Origin: Nocardia higoensis NBRC 100133 | Lineage (GTDB): Bacteria > Actinomycetota > Actinomycetes > Mycobacteriales > Mycobacteriaceae | Assembly (NCBI RefSeq): GCF_000308595.1 | Contig: NZ_BAGA01000038.1 | Coordinates: 1 to 64,000 of the forward strand | DNA: 64,000 bases | Reading direction: 5' to 3' | Shown here: positions 17,342 through 25,126 of the stretch, piece after piece | Position numbering within the stretch: the stretch's first letter is position 1 | How the letters are laid out: each line of letters opens with the position of its first letter | Translations under genes and position numbers: made by a program | The notes under the pieces: generated by a model | Database searches by the model: none | The model's input: the letters and a program-made list of their open reading frames with translations, nothing else | What the model was told of the DNA's origin: nothing

Positions 17342-18442
17342 ATGCCCCACAAGGCCCAATCGCACCTTTCCGGCAAACCCGAGTATCCGGTGCAACTCGT
17401 CCAGCCCGACGGTGCCAGGGTGCTCGATCGCGAACACGCCGCGCTGGTCGCCGATATCGGCCCCGCCCAGCTGCGCGAGCTCTACACCGACATGGTGATC
17501 GCCCGCCGGATCGACCTCGAGGCCACCGCGCTGCAACGCCAGGGCCAGCTCGGCCTGTGGCCGCCACTGCTCGGCCAGGAGGCCGCCCAGGTCGGCTCGG
17601 CCCGCGCACTGCACCCCGACGACTACGTCTTCTGCAGCTACCGCGAGACCGCCGTCGCCCTCTGCCGCGGCGTGCCGCCCGAGCTGCTCACCCGTATGTG
17701 GCGCGGCGTCGCGCACCACTGCTGGGATCCCGCGGCGGTGGGCATGACCAACCCGAACATCATCGTGGGCTCACAGGGTTTGCACGCCACCGGTTACGCC
17801 TACGCCGCCCAGCTCGACGGCGCCGAGATCGCCACCATCGCCTACTTCGGCGACGGCGCGAGCAGCCAGGGCGATATCGCCGAAGCGCTCGGCTTCGCCG
17901 CGAGCTGGACCGCACCGGTCGTGTTCTTCTGCCAGAACAACCACTGGGCGATCAGCGCCCCGGTCCGGGTGCAGAGCGCCACCCCGATCGCCCGCCGCGC
18001 CTACGGCTACGGCATGCCCGGCGTCCAGGTCGACGGCAACGATGTACTCGCCGTCCTCGCCGTCACGCGGCAGGCGGTGGCCCGCGCCCGTGCCGGCGGC
18101 GGCCCGTCGTTCATCGAAGCGCTCACCTACCGCATGGGTCCGCACACCACCGCCGACGACCCGACCCGCTACCGCGCCGCCGCCGAGACCGAGCAGTGGG
18201 CCCGCCGCGACCCGATCGACCGGCTGCGCAGGCTGCTGCAGCGGGAGTCGTCGTGGGACGACCGGTTCGACGCCGAGGTCACCGAACGCGCCGACACCGC
18301 CGCCGCCGACCTGCGCCGCGCCACCCTGACCATGCCCGACCCGGACCCCTCGGCCCTGTTCGAGCACGTCTACGCCGAGCCGCACCCGCTGATCGAACAA
18401 CAGCGACGTGAGTTCGCCCGATCCGAAGGAGCCCCGTCATGA
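17342..18442 (+). CDS. bkdA: Branched-chain 2-oxoacid (or pyruvate) dehydrogenase E1 alpha
   Basis: 366 aa with AGGAGG 8 bases before ATG 17342. The protein has RQGQLGLWPPLLGQEAAQVG, a substrate-channel segment of the E1 alpha family, and the ThDP/Mg motif GDGASSQGDIAEALGFAASW ... NN near residues 170-200 (GDG-x-NN). FIEALTYRMGPHTTADDPTR is the phosphorylation-loop equivalent seen in branched-chain and pyruvate E1 alpha proteins. The family decarboxylates the 2-oxoacid and passes the acyl group to E2. Assignment to branched-chain keto acids rests on the divergent Lrp regulator and the valine catabolic cluster in the window; pyruvate is possible. Confidence 0.88.
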   Translation: MPHKAQSHLSGKPEYPVQLVQPDGARVLDREHAALVADIGPAQLRELYTDMVIARRIDLEATALQRQGQLGLWPPLLGQEAAQVGSARALHPDDYVFCSYRETAVALCRGVPPELLTRMWRGVAHHCWDPAAVGMTNPNIIVGSQGLHATGYAYAAQLDGAEIATIAYFGDGASSQGDIAEALGFAASWTAPVVFFCQNNHWAISAPVRVQSATPIARRAYGYGMPGVQVDGNDVLAVLAVTRQAVARARAGGGPSFIEALTYRMGPHTTADDPTRYRAAAETEQWARRDPIDRLRRLLQRESSWDDRFDAEVTERADTAAADLRRATLTMPDPDPSALFEHVYAEPHPLIEQQRREFARSEGAPS

Positions 18443-19419
18443 CCACCACCACCACCTTCGCGGGCGCCCTGAACACGGCGATGCGGCGGTCGCTGGAAAC
18501 AGATCCCGCGGTCGTGCTGATGGGCGAGGACATCGGCAGGCTGGGCGGGGTGTTCCGGGTGACCGACACGCTGCAGAAGGATTTCGGGCAGCACCGGGTC
18601 ATCGACACCCCGCTGGCCGAATCCGGCATCATCGGCACGGCCTTCGGCATGGCATTGCGCGGCTACCGCCCGGTGTGCGAAATCCAATTCGACGGCTTCG
18701 TCTACCCGGCTTTCGACCAGATCGTCTCCCAGGTCGCCAAGATCCACTACCGCACCGGCGGAAAGGTCGGCGCGCCGTTGACGATCCGCATCCCGTTCGG
18801 TGGCGGCATCGGCTCGGTCGAGCACCATTCCGAATCACCGGAGGCGTATTTCACCCACACCGCGGGCCTGCGGGTGGTCTCGCCGAGCACCCCCGCCGAC
18901 GCCTATCACATGCTGCGCCAGGCGATCGCCGCCCCGGATCCGGTGATCTTCTTCGAACCCAAGCGCCGCTACTGGGACAAGGCCGACGTCGACTTCGACG
19001 CCGAGCCCGACCTGCCGCTGCACAAGGCGCGCATCTGCCGCACCGGCACCGATATCACGGTCGTCGCCTACGGCGGCACCGTGGCCACGGCGCTGGCGGC
19101 CGCCGGGATCGCCGCCGGGGAAGGCCGGTCCGTCGAGGTGATCGACCTGCGCAGTCTCGCCCCGCTCGACATCGACACCATCGCCGAATCCGTCTGCCGC
19201 ACCGGCCGCCTGGTGATCACCCACGAGGCCCCCGTCTTCGGCGGCCTCGGAGCGGAGATCGCCGCCCGCGTCACCGAGCAGTGCTTCTACCACCTGGAAG
19301 CCCCGGTCCAGCGGGTCGGCGGCTACGACATCCCCTATCCGCCCGCCAAACTGGAGAAGTACCACCTGCCCGATCCGGACCGCATCCTCGACGCGGTCGA
19401 CCGCTCGCTCGCGGCCTGA
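18439..19419 (+). CDS. bkdB: Branched-chain 2-oxoacid (or pyruvate) dehydrogenase E1 beta
   Basis: 326 aa, whose ATGA overlaps the E1 alpha stop. Features of the transketolase-type pyrimidine and C-terminal domains are visible: VLMGEDIGRLGGVFRVTDTL, IDTPLAESGIIGTAFGMALR (with the catalytic Glu region), IPFGGGIGSVEHHSESPEAY and, in the C-terminal half, VTVVAYGGTVATALAAAGIA-like sequence and GRLVITHEAPVFGGLGAEIA. It forms the alpha2beta2 E1 heterotetramer with the preceding subunit. The E2 gene follows after 46 bases. Confidence 0.9.
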   Translation: MTTTTTFAGALNTAMRRSLETDPAVVLMGEDIGRLGGVFRVTDTLQKDFGQHRVIDTPLAESGIIGTAFGMALRGYRPVCEIQFDGFVYPAFDQIVSQVAKIHYRTGGKVGAPLTIRIPFGGGIGSVEHHSESPEAYFTHTAGLRVVSPSTPADAYHMLRQAIAAPDPVIFFEPKRRYWDKADVDFDAEPDLPLHKARICRTGTDITVVAYGGTVATALAAAGIAAGEGRSVEVIDLRSLAPLDIDTIAESVCRTGRLVITHEAPVFGGLGAEIAARVTEQCFYHLEAPVQRVGGYDIPYPPAKLEKYHLPDPDRILDAVDRSLAA

Positions 19420-19465
19420 GGCCTTCCCACCCGGCTCTGTCCCTCCGATGCGGAAGAGGTGATCT

Positions 19466-20983
19466 GTGCACGACGACGGCGCCATCCTGGAATTCCGGCT
19501 GCCCGACCTGGGGGAGGGCCTCGCCGACGCGGAGCTGGTCTCCTGGTCGGTGGAGGTCGGCGACCACGTGGACCTCAACCAGGTCATCGCGGAGGTCGAG
19601 ACGGCCAAAGCCGTTGTCGCCCTGCCCTGCCCGTATGCCGGAACGGTCGCCGAACTGGTGGCCGAGCCGGGCGAGACGATTCCGGTGGGCGCGACCCTGA
19701 TCCGGGTCCGGGACGAGGGGGCGAACGAACACCTCCCGGAGGCGCACGGCGATTCCGACGACAGGTCCGTCGCCGGCGCGACCCGGGCCACCGCCGAGGG
19801 GCTGCCGGGAGCGGGTGGTGCGGCGGCCCGAAGCGCTGTCGATGCCGATCACGCGGCGGTGAGCGACACGGATTCGGCCGCCGAGGGCACCGCGAACGGT
19901 GATGGACCCGCCGACGGCCGGAACTCGGTGCTCGTCGGCTACGGGCCGCAGGACGGATTCCGTTCGCGCAGGCGGGGGCCGACGGGGCGAGTCGCCTCCG
20001 AGGAGCGCGCGCCGGGCGGCCGGGTGCCGGTTGTCGAGGACGGGACGCAGGGCGGCGGCCAGGCGCCGGCTGCCGAGCAAGTTGCGCCCGCAGGCGGTCG
20101 GGTGCGGGCTGTGCCGGCTGCCCGGCGGCTGGCGAAGGAGCTGGGGGTCGACCTCGGCCGGATCGCCGGATCGGGCCCGGACGGTGCGGTCACCGCCGCC
20201 GATGTCCGCGCGGCCGCCGCCGTGCCCACCGCTGCGGCGGGCAGGGCAGCCACCGTGGCGCAGGCGGGGGAGCAGGAGCCCGGCAGCGGGGAGATCCGCA
20301 CTCCGGTGACGGGCGTGCGCAAACGCACCGCCGCCGCGATGGTCACCAGCGCGACCACCATCCCGCAGGCGAGCACCTCCCTCACCGTCGATTGCACCGC
20401 GACCGTGGAGGCGGTCGAGCACCTGCGTGCCACGCCGTCGTTCACCGGCCTGTCGCTCACCCCGTTGACCTTCCTAGCCAGGGCAGTGCTCGTCGCGCTC
20501 GCCGAATACCCCGCCGTCAACGCGCATTTCGACGAGCAGGCGCAGCAGATCGTCACCAAGAAATACGTCAACCTGGGTATCGCCGCCGCCACCGAGCGTG
20601 GCCTGCTCGTCCCGAATGTCAAACAGGCGCAGACGATGAGCGTGCGTACGCTCTGCGAGGCGCTCGGCCGGTGTGTCGAGGCGGCGCGGTCGGGCACCGC
20701 CACCCCCGCCGATCTGACAGGCGGCACCTTCACCCTCAGCAATGTCGGCGTCTTCGGTGTCGATGCCGGGACTCCGCTGGTCAACCCCGGTGAGGCGGCG
20801 ATCCTCTGCCTCGGGACCATCGCCCGGCGGCCCTGGGTCGTCGAGGGGGAACTCGCGATCCGCCGGCTCACCACGCTGACCATGAGCTTCGATCACCGGC
20901 TCGTCGACGGCGAACTCGCCGCGCGCTTCCTCGCCACGGTCGGCGCGCTGCTGACCGACCCGCTCACGCTGCTCAGCCGGTGA
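19466..20983 (+). CDS. bkdC: Dihydrolipoamide acyltransferase E2 (branched-chain type)
   Basis: 505 aa from GTG 19466, with GGAAGAGG upstream. There is a single lipoyl domain (about residues 8-80) with lipoyl-lysine K48 in EVETAKAVVALPCPYAG. A long Ala/Gly/Asp-rich linker of about 130 residues follows, then the E3-binding domain (VRAVPAARRLAKELGVDLGR and IAGSGPDGAVTAADV). The C-terminal catalytic domain ends in the acyltransferase motif TMSFDHRLVDGELAARFLAT (HxxxDG). It moves the acyl group to CoA in the 2-oxoacid dehydrogenase core. No E3 gene is adjacent; lipoamide dehydrogenase must be encoded elsewhere. The linker is unusually long for a one-lipoyl E2. Confidence 0.9.
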   Translation: MHDDGAILEFRLPDLGEGLADAELVSWSVEVGDHVDLNQVIAEVETAKAVVALPCPYAGTVAELVAEPGETIPVGATLIRVRDEGANEHLPEAHGDSDDRSVAGATRATAEGLPGAGGAAARSAVDADHAAVSDTDSAAEGTANGDGPADGRNSVLVGYGPQDGFRSRRRGPTGRVASEERAPGGRVPVVEDGTQGGGQAPAAEQVAPAGGRVRAVPAARRLAKELGVDLGRIAGSGPDGAVTAADVRAAAAVPTAAAGRAATVAQAGEQEPGSGEIRTPVTGVRKRTAAAMVTSATTIPQASTSLTVDCTATVEAVEHLRATPSFTGLSLTPLTFLARAVLVALAEYPAVNAHFDEQAQQIVTKKYVNLGIAAATERGLLVPNVKQAQTMSVRTLCEALGRCVEAARSGTATPADLTGGTFTLSNVGVFGVDAGTPLVNPGEAAILCLGTIARRPWVVEGELAIRRLTTLTMSFDHRLVDGELAARFLATVGALLTDPLTLLSR

Positions 20984-21075
20984 CCCGGGCAGCTGTCGGG
21001 CGCGTTCGGCATCGTGTCCGCCCGGCGGTGCGTATGGTGTTCGGGTCGGGCGCGCACAGGCGACGGGAGCACACA

Positions 21076-21894
21076 GTGAGCGCGGTACTGGTCGGTGTCG
21101 ACGAACTTCGGGAAGCGCTGTCGGACAAGCGGGTTCGACTACTCGATGTCCGCTGGGCGCACGGTGATCCGGACGGCCCGCAGCACTATCTCGCCGGGCA
21201 CATCCCCGGCGCGGTCTTCGTGGATCTGGAGACCGAACTGGCCGCTCCGCCGTCCCCGGCCGCCGGGCGGCATCCGCTGCCGAAGGTGGCGGTCCTGGAG
21301 CGATGCGCACGCAGCTGGGGGGTGTGCGACGGCGATCCGGTGGTGGTCTACGACGCGAGCGGCGGCACCGCGGCCGCGCGCGCCTGGTGGCTGTTGCGCT
21401 GGGCAGGCATCGCCGACGTGCGCCTGCTCGACGGCGGTCTGCCCGCCTGGACGGCCGCGGGCTACGAACTGTCGACCGGCGTCGAACCCGATCCCGCGCC
21501 CGGCGACGTGCGCTTCACCGGTGGATTGCTGCCCGTGATCGACGCGCGCGGGGCGGCCCGCTGGCACGGCACCCTGCTCGATGCCCGGCCCGCCGAACGT
21601 TTCCGCGGCGACGTCGAACCGCTCGACCCGCGCGCCGGTCACATTCCCGGCGCGATCAGCGCGCCTGCCGCCGAAAACCTGGACGAGACAGGCTGTTTCC
21701 GCGATCCCTCGTGGCTGCGGGACCGGTTCACCGGGCTCGGCGCGGGCCCCATCGCCGTCTACTGCGGTTCCGGGGTCACCGCCACCCACCAGATCGCGGC
21801 CCTGGCCGTCGCGGGCATCGACGCCGCGCTCTACCCGGGCTCGTGGTCGCAGTGGTCCCACGACGCGCGACGCCCGGTGGCCACCGGCGCCTGA
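21076..21894 (+). CDS. Sulfurtransferase (thiosulfate/3-mercaptopyruvate type)
   Basis: 272 aa from GTG 21076, with GGGAG 7 bases upstream; an upstream in-frame start at 20980 would overlap the E2 gene. Two rhodanese domains are present. The N-terminal one (LLDVRWAHGDPDGPQHYLAG, HIPGAVFVDLETELAAPPSP, HPLPKVAVLERCARSWGVCD) is non-catalytic. The C-terminal one has LLDARPAERFRGDVEPLDPR and the active loop VYCGSGVTATHQIAALA, with the catalytic Cys in CGSGVTA, closer to the mercaptopyruvate/thiosulfate type of actinobacteria than to the CRKGV loop of rhodanese. It transfers sulfane sulfur to cyanide or thiol acceptors in the cytosol. Confidence 0.9.
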   Translation: MSAVLVGVDELREALSDKRVRLLDVRWAHGDPDGPQHYLAGHIPGAVFVDLETELAAPPSPAAGRHPLPKVAVLERCARSWGVCDGDPVVVYDASGGTAAARAWWLLRWAGIADVRLLDGGLPAWTAAGYELSTGVEPDPAPGDVRFTGGLLPVIDARGAARWHGTLLDARPAERFRGDVEPLDPRAGHIPGAISAPAAENLDETGCFRDPSWLRDRFTGLGAGPIAVYCGSGVTATHQIAALAVAGIDAALYPGSWSQWSHDARRPVATGA

Positions 21895-22059
21895 CCACCC
21901 GTTCGCCGGCCTCGTCGACTACGGCTACGCGGGCACGACCACGCCCCGGGTGGCCGAGCGCGCGCGGCCTCTCGCTCGCTCGCGTTCGGGCGGGCCGACG
22001 ACGATCTCGGCCACGGCGTCTCGGCCTCGGTGGAGAACGGATCGGCACCGGGTTCGCGG

Positions 22060-22767
22060 TCACGGGCAGTCGCGCGCGATGTCGTGGAGAACGGCATTGT
22101 CGGCGGCGGTGACCGGCAAGTCGTAGGCCACCGCCACGGTCAGGTATTTCCCCGCGTAGAAGCAGTGGTTCTCGGCGCGCGGCGGCAGCCAGTCCGCCGG
22201 TGTGCCGTCGCTCTTCGCCTGATTGGCGGCGGTCGTGGTGGCCAGCAGGTTCGTCACCGTGTCGTTGGCGAAGCGAATCCGTTTGTCCGGCGGCCAGTTC
22301 GATGCCCCCAGGTCCCACGCGGCCGCCAGCGGATAGACGTGGTCGATCTGGACCCGGCCCGCCTCCTCCTTCCTGAACTCGACCCGATCCCCGGTGTAGG
22401 GATCGATGAGCACGCCTGCCACGACCACGCAGTCGCGGGTCCCCGCCCGGAACCGCACCTGCGTCAACTGCGCAGCCAGCACGTCGTTGCGGGTGTCGCA
22501 CCCGTCGTGTCCGTCCGGGCCGTCGTGGTCGTCGCTCCAGGCGGACCCGAACACGCATCCCTCACCCTTCCCGCACCCTCGCTGGTATCCGCCGGGCCGC
22601 GCGCGGTCGGCCACCACCCGAACCCGGTCCAGCAGCCCCTGCACCTGTGCCCGCGTCGGGCTGCCCGGCGCGGGCTGCACGCCTCCGATCCCCAGTTCGC
22701 CGCATCCGGCAGCCACCAGCGCAACCGCGATCAGCACCGCCCAGCAGCCGATCAGGCGCCTGCTCAC
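22060..22767 (-). CDS. Lipoprotein with HNH nuclease domain (DUF1524/GmrSD C-terminal type)
   Basis: 235 aa from GTG 22767 (GGAGACGGG precedes it; an alternative GTG is 5 codons upstream). The N-terminus RRLIGCWAVLIAVALVAAGC is a lipoprotein signal peptide ending in lipobox VAAGC, so the mature protein is membrane-anchored and faces outward. The C-terminal half has the His-Me-finger nuclease pattern QIDHVYPLAAAWDLGASNWP, RFANDTVTNLLATTTAANQA and KSDGTPADWLPPRAENHC. These match the DUF1524 family, with the Asp-His pair of DHVYPL as the catalytic site. Four further Cys suggest extracellular disulfides. Likely a secreted DNase-like protein, perhaps for nutrient recovery or DNA uptake; the biological role is an inference. 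Confidence 0.8.
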   Translation of the reverse strand: MSRRLIGCWAVLIAVALVAAGCGELGIGGVQPAPGSPTRAQVQGLLDRVRVVADRARPGGYQRGCGKGEGCVFGSAWSDDHDGPDGHDGCDTRNDVLAAQLTQVRFRAGTRDCVVVAGVLIDPYTGDRVEFRKEEAGRVQIDHVYPLAAAWDLGASNWPPDKRIRFANDTVTNLLATTTAANQAKSDGTPADWLPPRAENHCFYAGKYLTVAVAYDLPVTAADNAVLHDIARDCP

Positions 22768-22931
22768 CCCGTCTCCGCGCACCCCACAACTCCTACTCGC
22801 TTCCGGCGGCATCCGGGCCACGCGAGGCCGCGGGATTGTGGATTTCCGGTAGTCCACACCGAGCGGCGAGCCCATCCGGCGGGTGCCGGCCGCGGCCTCG
22901 GTGATCGGGTGCCCGGCAGGCCGGTGACGGC

Positions 22932-24152
22932 TCAGCGCGCCGGGCCCTGCGGCGGGTAGAGCTCCCGGAACGTCTCCCGTATCCGCAGCGCGCGCGTCGA
23001 ATCCACCCGCTCGATGCCGTCGACCACCTCGTCGAGCCGCCAGAAGGCCGAGGGGACCAGCTGCCCGGAAGCGACCGCCGCCAGCGTGGTCTCCGCGGCC
23101 TCGTCGGCCCTGCCCGCGGCCAGCAGCGCCAGCCCCAGATCGAGCCGGGCCGTGGCGAGTCTGCGAGGACGCGGTTTCTCGGCCTCCTGCAGATCGGAGA
23201 TCACCTGCCTGGCAAACGATTCGGCGGCGGGATCGCCGAGCCAGGCCAGAATGGTGGCCATGTACGCGTCGGACTTGGCCGGGTCGAACCGGAAGTGGTG
23301 TTCGACGCCTTCCAGGTCGCCGATACCGGAGACGAGCCGGGCCAGGGCGCGCAAGGCGGTGTAGGCCCCGTCGCGGTTGCCCATCCGCGCCAGCGCCCGG
23401 CCTTCCTGCGCGGTGGCCTGGATGAAGGCCGTACTGTCGCGCGGGGCGACGTGCTGGGCGACCTGCGAGGCCGTCGCCGCGACGGTGAAGTCGCCGTCGG
23501 TGAGCTGTTGCCAGGCCATGGTCTGCATCGACCAAGCGGTGAGCTCGGAATGTTCGGCCTCCAAGGAGATGTCCCGGGCGATGCGCACCCGCTGCCGCGC
23601 GGCGAGATGATGGCCGAGATCGACGTGACAGGCCGCCGCGAGCAGGGAGAACCAGCCCAGGGTGAGCATCAGCCTGCGGTGCTCGCCCAGTGTCTTCCTG
23701 CGATCGAGCATCGCCCGGGCGACGCGCATGCTGGTCAGCGCCCACTCCAGCACGGCCGACGGCGCGGTGGCCGGATAGGCGATGGCCAGATCGTCGATCG
23801 AGTAGTCCAGGTAACCGAGCACCCCGTCCGGGATGTCGGTCGCGTTGATCCGCTCGATCCACGCCTCGACGGAGGGATCGTCGTCGGCGGCGTCCCGCCG
23901 CAACGCATCCGGTCCGAGCACGTCCTCGTAGCCGAGGACCAATCGTGGGGTGACCGGCCGTTTGCCGGTCTCCACCAGGCTCAGATAGGACGGCGTGAAA
24001 TGGACGCGCGCGGCCATGAACCGCAGGCTGATCCCCGCCGCCACCCGTGCGGCCCGCAAGTGCTCACCGTCGTACAACCGCACCCCCCGAAAGAGTCGGC
24101 ACCGAGTCCCGGAAAAGCTGTCAACACCGTTGTCAACACTTCTCGCCGCCAT
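22932..24152 (-). CDS. XRE-family regulator with helical-repeat C-terminus
   Basis: 406 aa from ATG 24152 (AAGGG 4 bases upstream); GTG 24083, just before the DNA-binding domain, is an alternative start. Residues about 30-80 form a Cro/C1-type helix-turn-helix with HLRAARVAAGISLRFMAARV and HFTPSYLSLVETGKRPVTPR. The remaining 300 residues are Ala/Leu/Arg-rich helical pairs such as EGRALARMGNRDGAYTALRA and RLATARLDLGLALLAAGRAD, as in tetratricopeptide-like sensor domains of streptomycete and nocardial regulators. The gene is divergent from the duplicated small-gene pair, with 109 bases between the starts, which suggests it controls that pair. The signal is unknown. Confidence 0.82.
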   Translation of the reverse strand: MAARSVDNGVDSFSGTRCRLFRGVRLYDGEHLRAARVAAGISLRFMAARVHFTPSYLSLVETGKRPVTPRLVLGYEDVLGPDALRRDAADDDPSVEAWIERINATDIPDGVLGYLDYSIDDLAIAYPATAPSAVLEWALTSMRVARAMLDRRKTLGEHRRLMLTLGWFSLLAAACHVDLGHHLAARQRVRIARDISLEAEHSELTAWSMQTMAWQQLTDGDFTVAATASQVAQHVAPRDSTAFIQATAQEGRALARMGNRDGAYTALRALARLVSGIGDLEGVEHHFRFDPAKSDAYMATILAWLGDPAAESFARQVISDLQEAEKPRPRRLATARLDLGLALLAAGRADEAAETTLAAVASGQLVPSAFWRLDEVVDGIERVDSTRALRIRETFRELYPPQGPAR

Positions 24153-24261
24153 CGAGCCCTTTTCTCGTCCACGCTACTAGCGCAAGGCCCGGCCTCCGTC
24201 CGATCCCGGCGGTGGCCTTTCGACCAGTTGTCTCGATGCGGCGAAGGGGACGGAAAAACGG

Positions 24262-24585
24262 ATGGTGGACGACCGGCCGAGTGCGATCGGCCTGATCCAG
24301 CGAAATCTGATGTGCGGAGCGGGGTTCGACCTCGAGGCGCTGGCGGCCCGGCACGGCCTGCGGCTGGCCTTCACGGTGCAGGCCGACGCTTCGCCGCTGG
24401 TGGTGGCGATGGCGGTGGCGCGGCATGTGGCGGAGTTCGAGGCGGTTGCTGTGGTGGTGCCGGGGTTCGAGCACGCCGACCCGGTACGGCACGTGGTGAC
24501 CGATGTGGCGGCGTTGGTGACGCCGATGGCGGTGTATCCGAAGGGGTTCCGCTGGATCCCGCCGGACACGGAGGAGGAGCTGTGA
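24262..24585 (+). CDS. Hypothetical 107-aa protein, copy 1 of a duplicated module
   Basis: 107 aa from ATG 24262. I do not recognise the family. The pattern GLRLAFTVQADASPLVVAMA and RHVAEFEAVAVVVPGFEHAD suggests alternating strands and helices with a Rossmann-like edge, loosely recalling the N-terminal fold of serine recombinases, but no catalytic Ser/Arg motif is visible. The C-terminus is VTDVAALVTPMAVYPKGFRW followed by an acidic end. There is no signal peptide or membrane segment. It starts divergently from the XRE regulator and overlaps by 4 bases with the small membrane-peptide gene. A decayed copy of its 3' part follows at 24718-24882. Confidence 0.6.
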   Translation: MVDDRPSAIGLIQRNLMCGAGFDLEALAARHGLRLAFTVQADASPLVVAMAVARHVAEFEAVAVVVPGFEHADPVRHVVTDVAALVTPMAVYPKGFRWIPPDTEEEL

Positions 24586-24725
24586 AGAGCTGTGATGTGG
24601 TGCTGGTGATGCTGGTGCTCGGACTGGCCGGGCTGACGCTGGTGTGGCTGTGGCCATCCCGGTCGGAGATCGGCGAGCGCGCGGAGCGCGGGGACGAGGA
24701 GGACGCGGCCGAACGTGATGAGTGA
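24582..24725 (+). CDS. 47-aa single-pass membrane peptide, copy 1
   Basis: 47 aa from GTG 24582, in translational overlap (GTGA) with the preceding gene and behind a strong GGAGGAGGAG ribosome binding site. The chain is a short polar start (MKSCDVV), one hydrophobic helix (LVMLVLGLAGLTLVWLW) and a highly charged cytosolic-type tail (EIGERAERGDEEDAAERDE). It is too short for a known enzyme. A homologous 46-aa copy lies 157 bases downstream with the same layout. Conservation of the layout after duplication suggests a real gene. The function is unknown; a small membrane partner of the upstream protein is the simplest reading. Confidence 0.65.
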   Translation: MKSCDVVLVMLVLGLAGLTLVWLWPSRSEIGERAERGDEEDAAERDE

Positions 24726-24882
24726 CGGCGCGCACGTACCGCACGACTCGGTCCCGGGTTTCGACGCCGCCGATCCGGTAAAGCCGTCGATGACGGATCC
24801 GGCGGCGCCGGTGACACCGGTGGCGTTGTAGCCGAATGTTTTTCGGGTGCCGTCGTCTCCTGAGGAGAGGAGAGGAGAGGCT
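24718..24882 (+). pseudogene. Decayed second copy of the 107-aa gene (3' part)
   Basis: The translation from 24718 contains SVPGFDAADPVKPSMTDPAA then PVTPVAL, a TAG stop (24829-24831), and PNVFRVPS on the far side. It aligns with VVPGFEHADPVRHVVTDVAA, LVTPMAV, YPKGFRWIPP of the 107-aa protein at 24262-24585. The first two thirds of the gene are missing and a stop replaces the Tyr codon (TAT to TAG). The remaining short frame 24718-24831 could still be translated as 37 aa, but it is best read as a relic of a tandem duplication. Confidence 0.7.
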
Positions 24883-25023
24883 GTGGAAGTGAGCGAGGTC
24901 GTGCTGATCGTGCTGGTGGTGGGGCTGGCCGTGCTGACGGTGGTGTGGTTCCATCCGCCCGGAGCCGACAGCGGGGATCGCGAGAGCGAGGAACGACCGA
25001 AAAACGTCGCCGAGCGCGAGTGA
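24883..25023 (+). CDS. 46-aa single-pass membrane peptide, copy 2
   Basis: 46 aa from GTG 24883, behind a purine-rich run (GAGGAGAGGAGAGGAGAGG, 24862-24880) that is a strong ribosome binding site. The layout repeats copy 1: short start MEVSEVV, hydrophobic helix LIVLVVGLAVLTVVWF, then a charged tail with SGDRESEERPKNVAERE. Identity to copy 1 is highest in the first half of the helix (EVVLIVLVVGLAVLTVVW against DVVLVMLVLGLAGLTLVW). Its cytosolic partner is decayed while this peptide stays open, suggesting selection on the membrane peptide itself. Confidence 0.6.
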   Translation: MEVSEVVLIVLVVGLAVLTVVWFHPPGADSGDRESEERPKNVAERE

Positions 25024-25126
25024 CGGGCCGGGCCGACGAGGCGCTCCGCGGATCCGGTGCTGCCCCATTCGCGCCCGCTCGACCGGAAGCGAATCCGACC
25101 GAGCGGGCGCGGGCCTGCTCCGGCGT

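Noticed and set aside
24262..24585. Serine-recombinase N-terminal domain in the 107-aa protein
   Set aside because: The strand-helix pattern is similar, but the catalytic Ser and the conserved Arg motifs are not seen, so I did not use the name.
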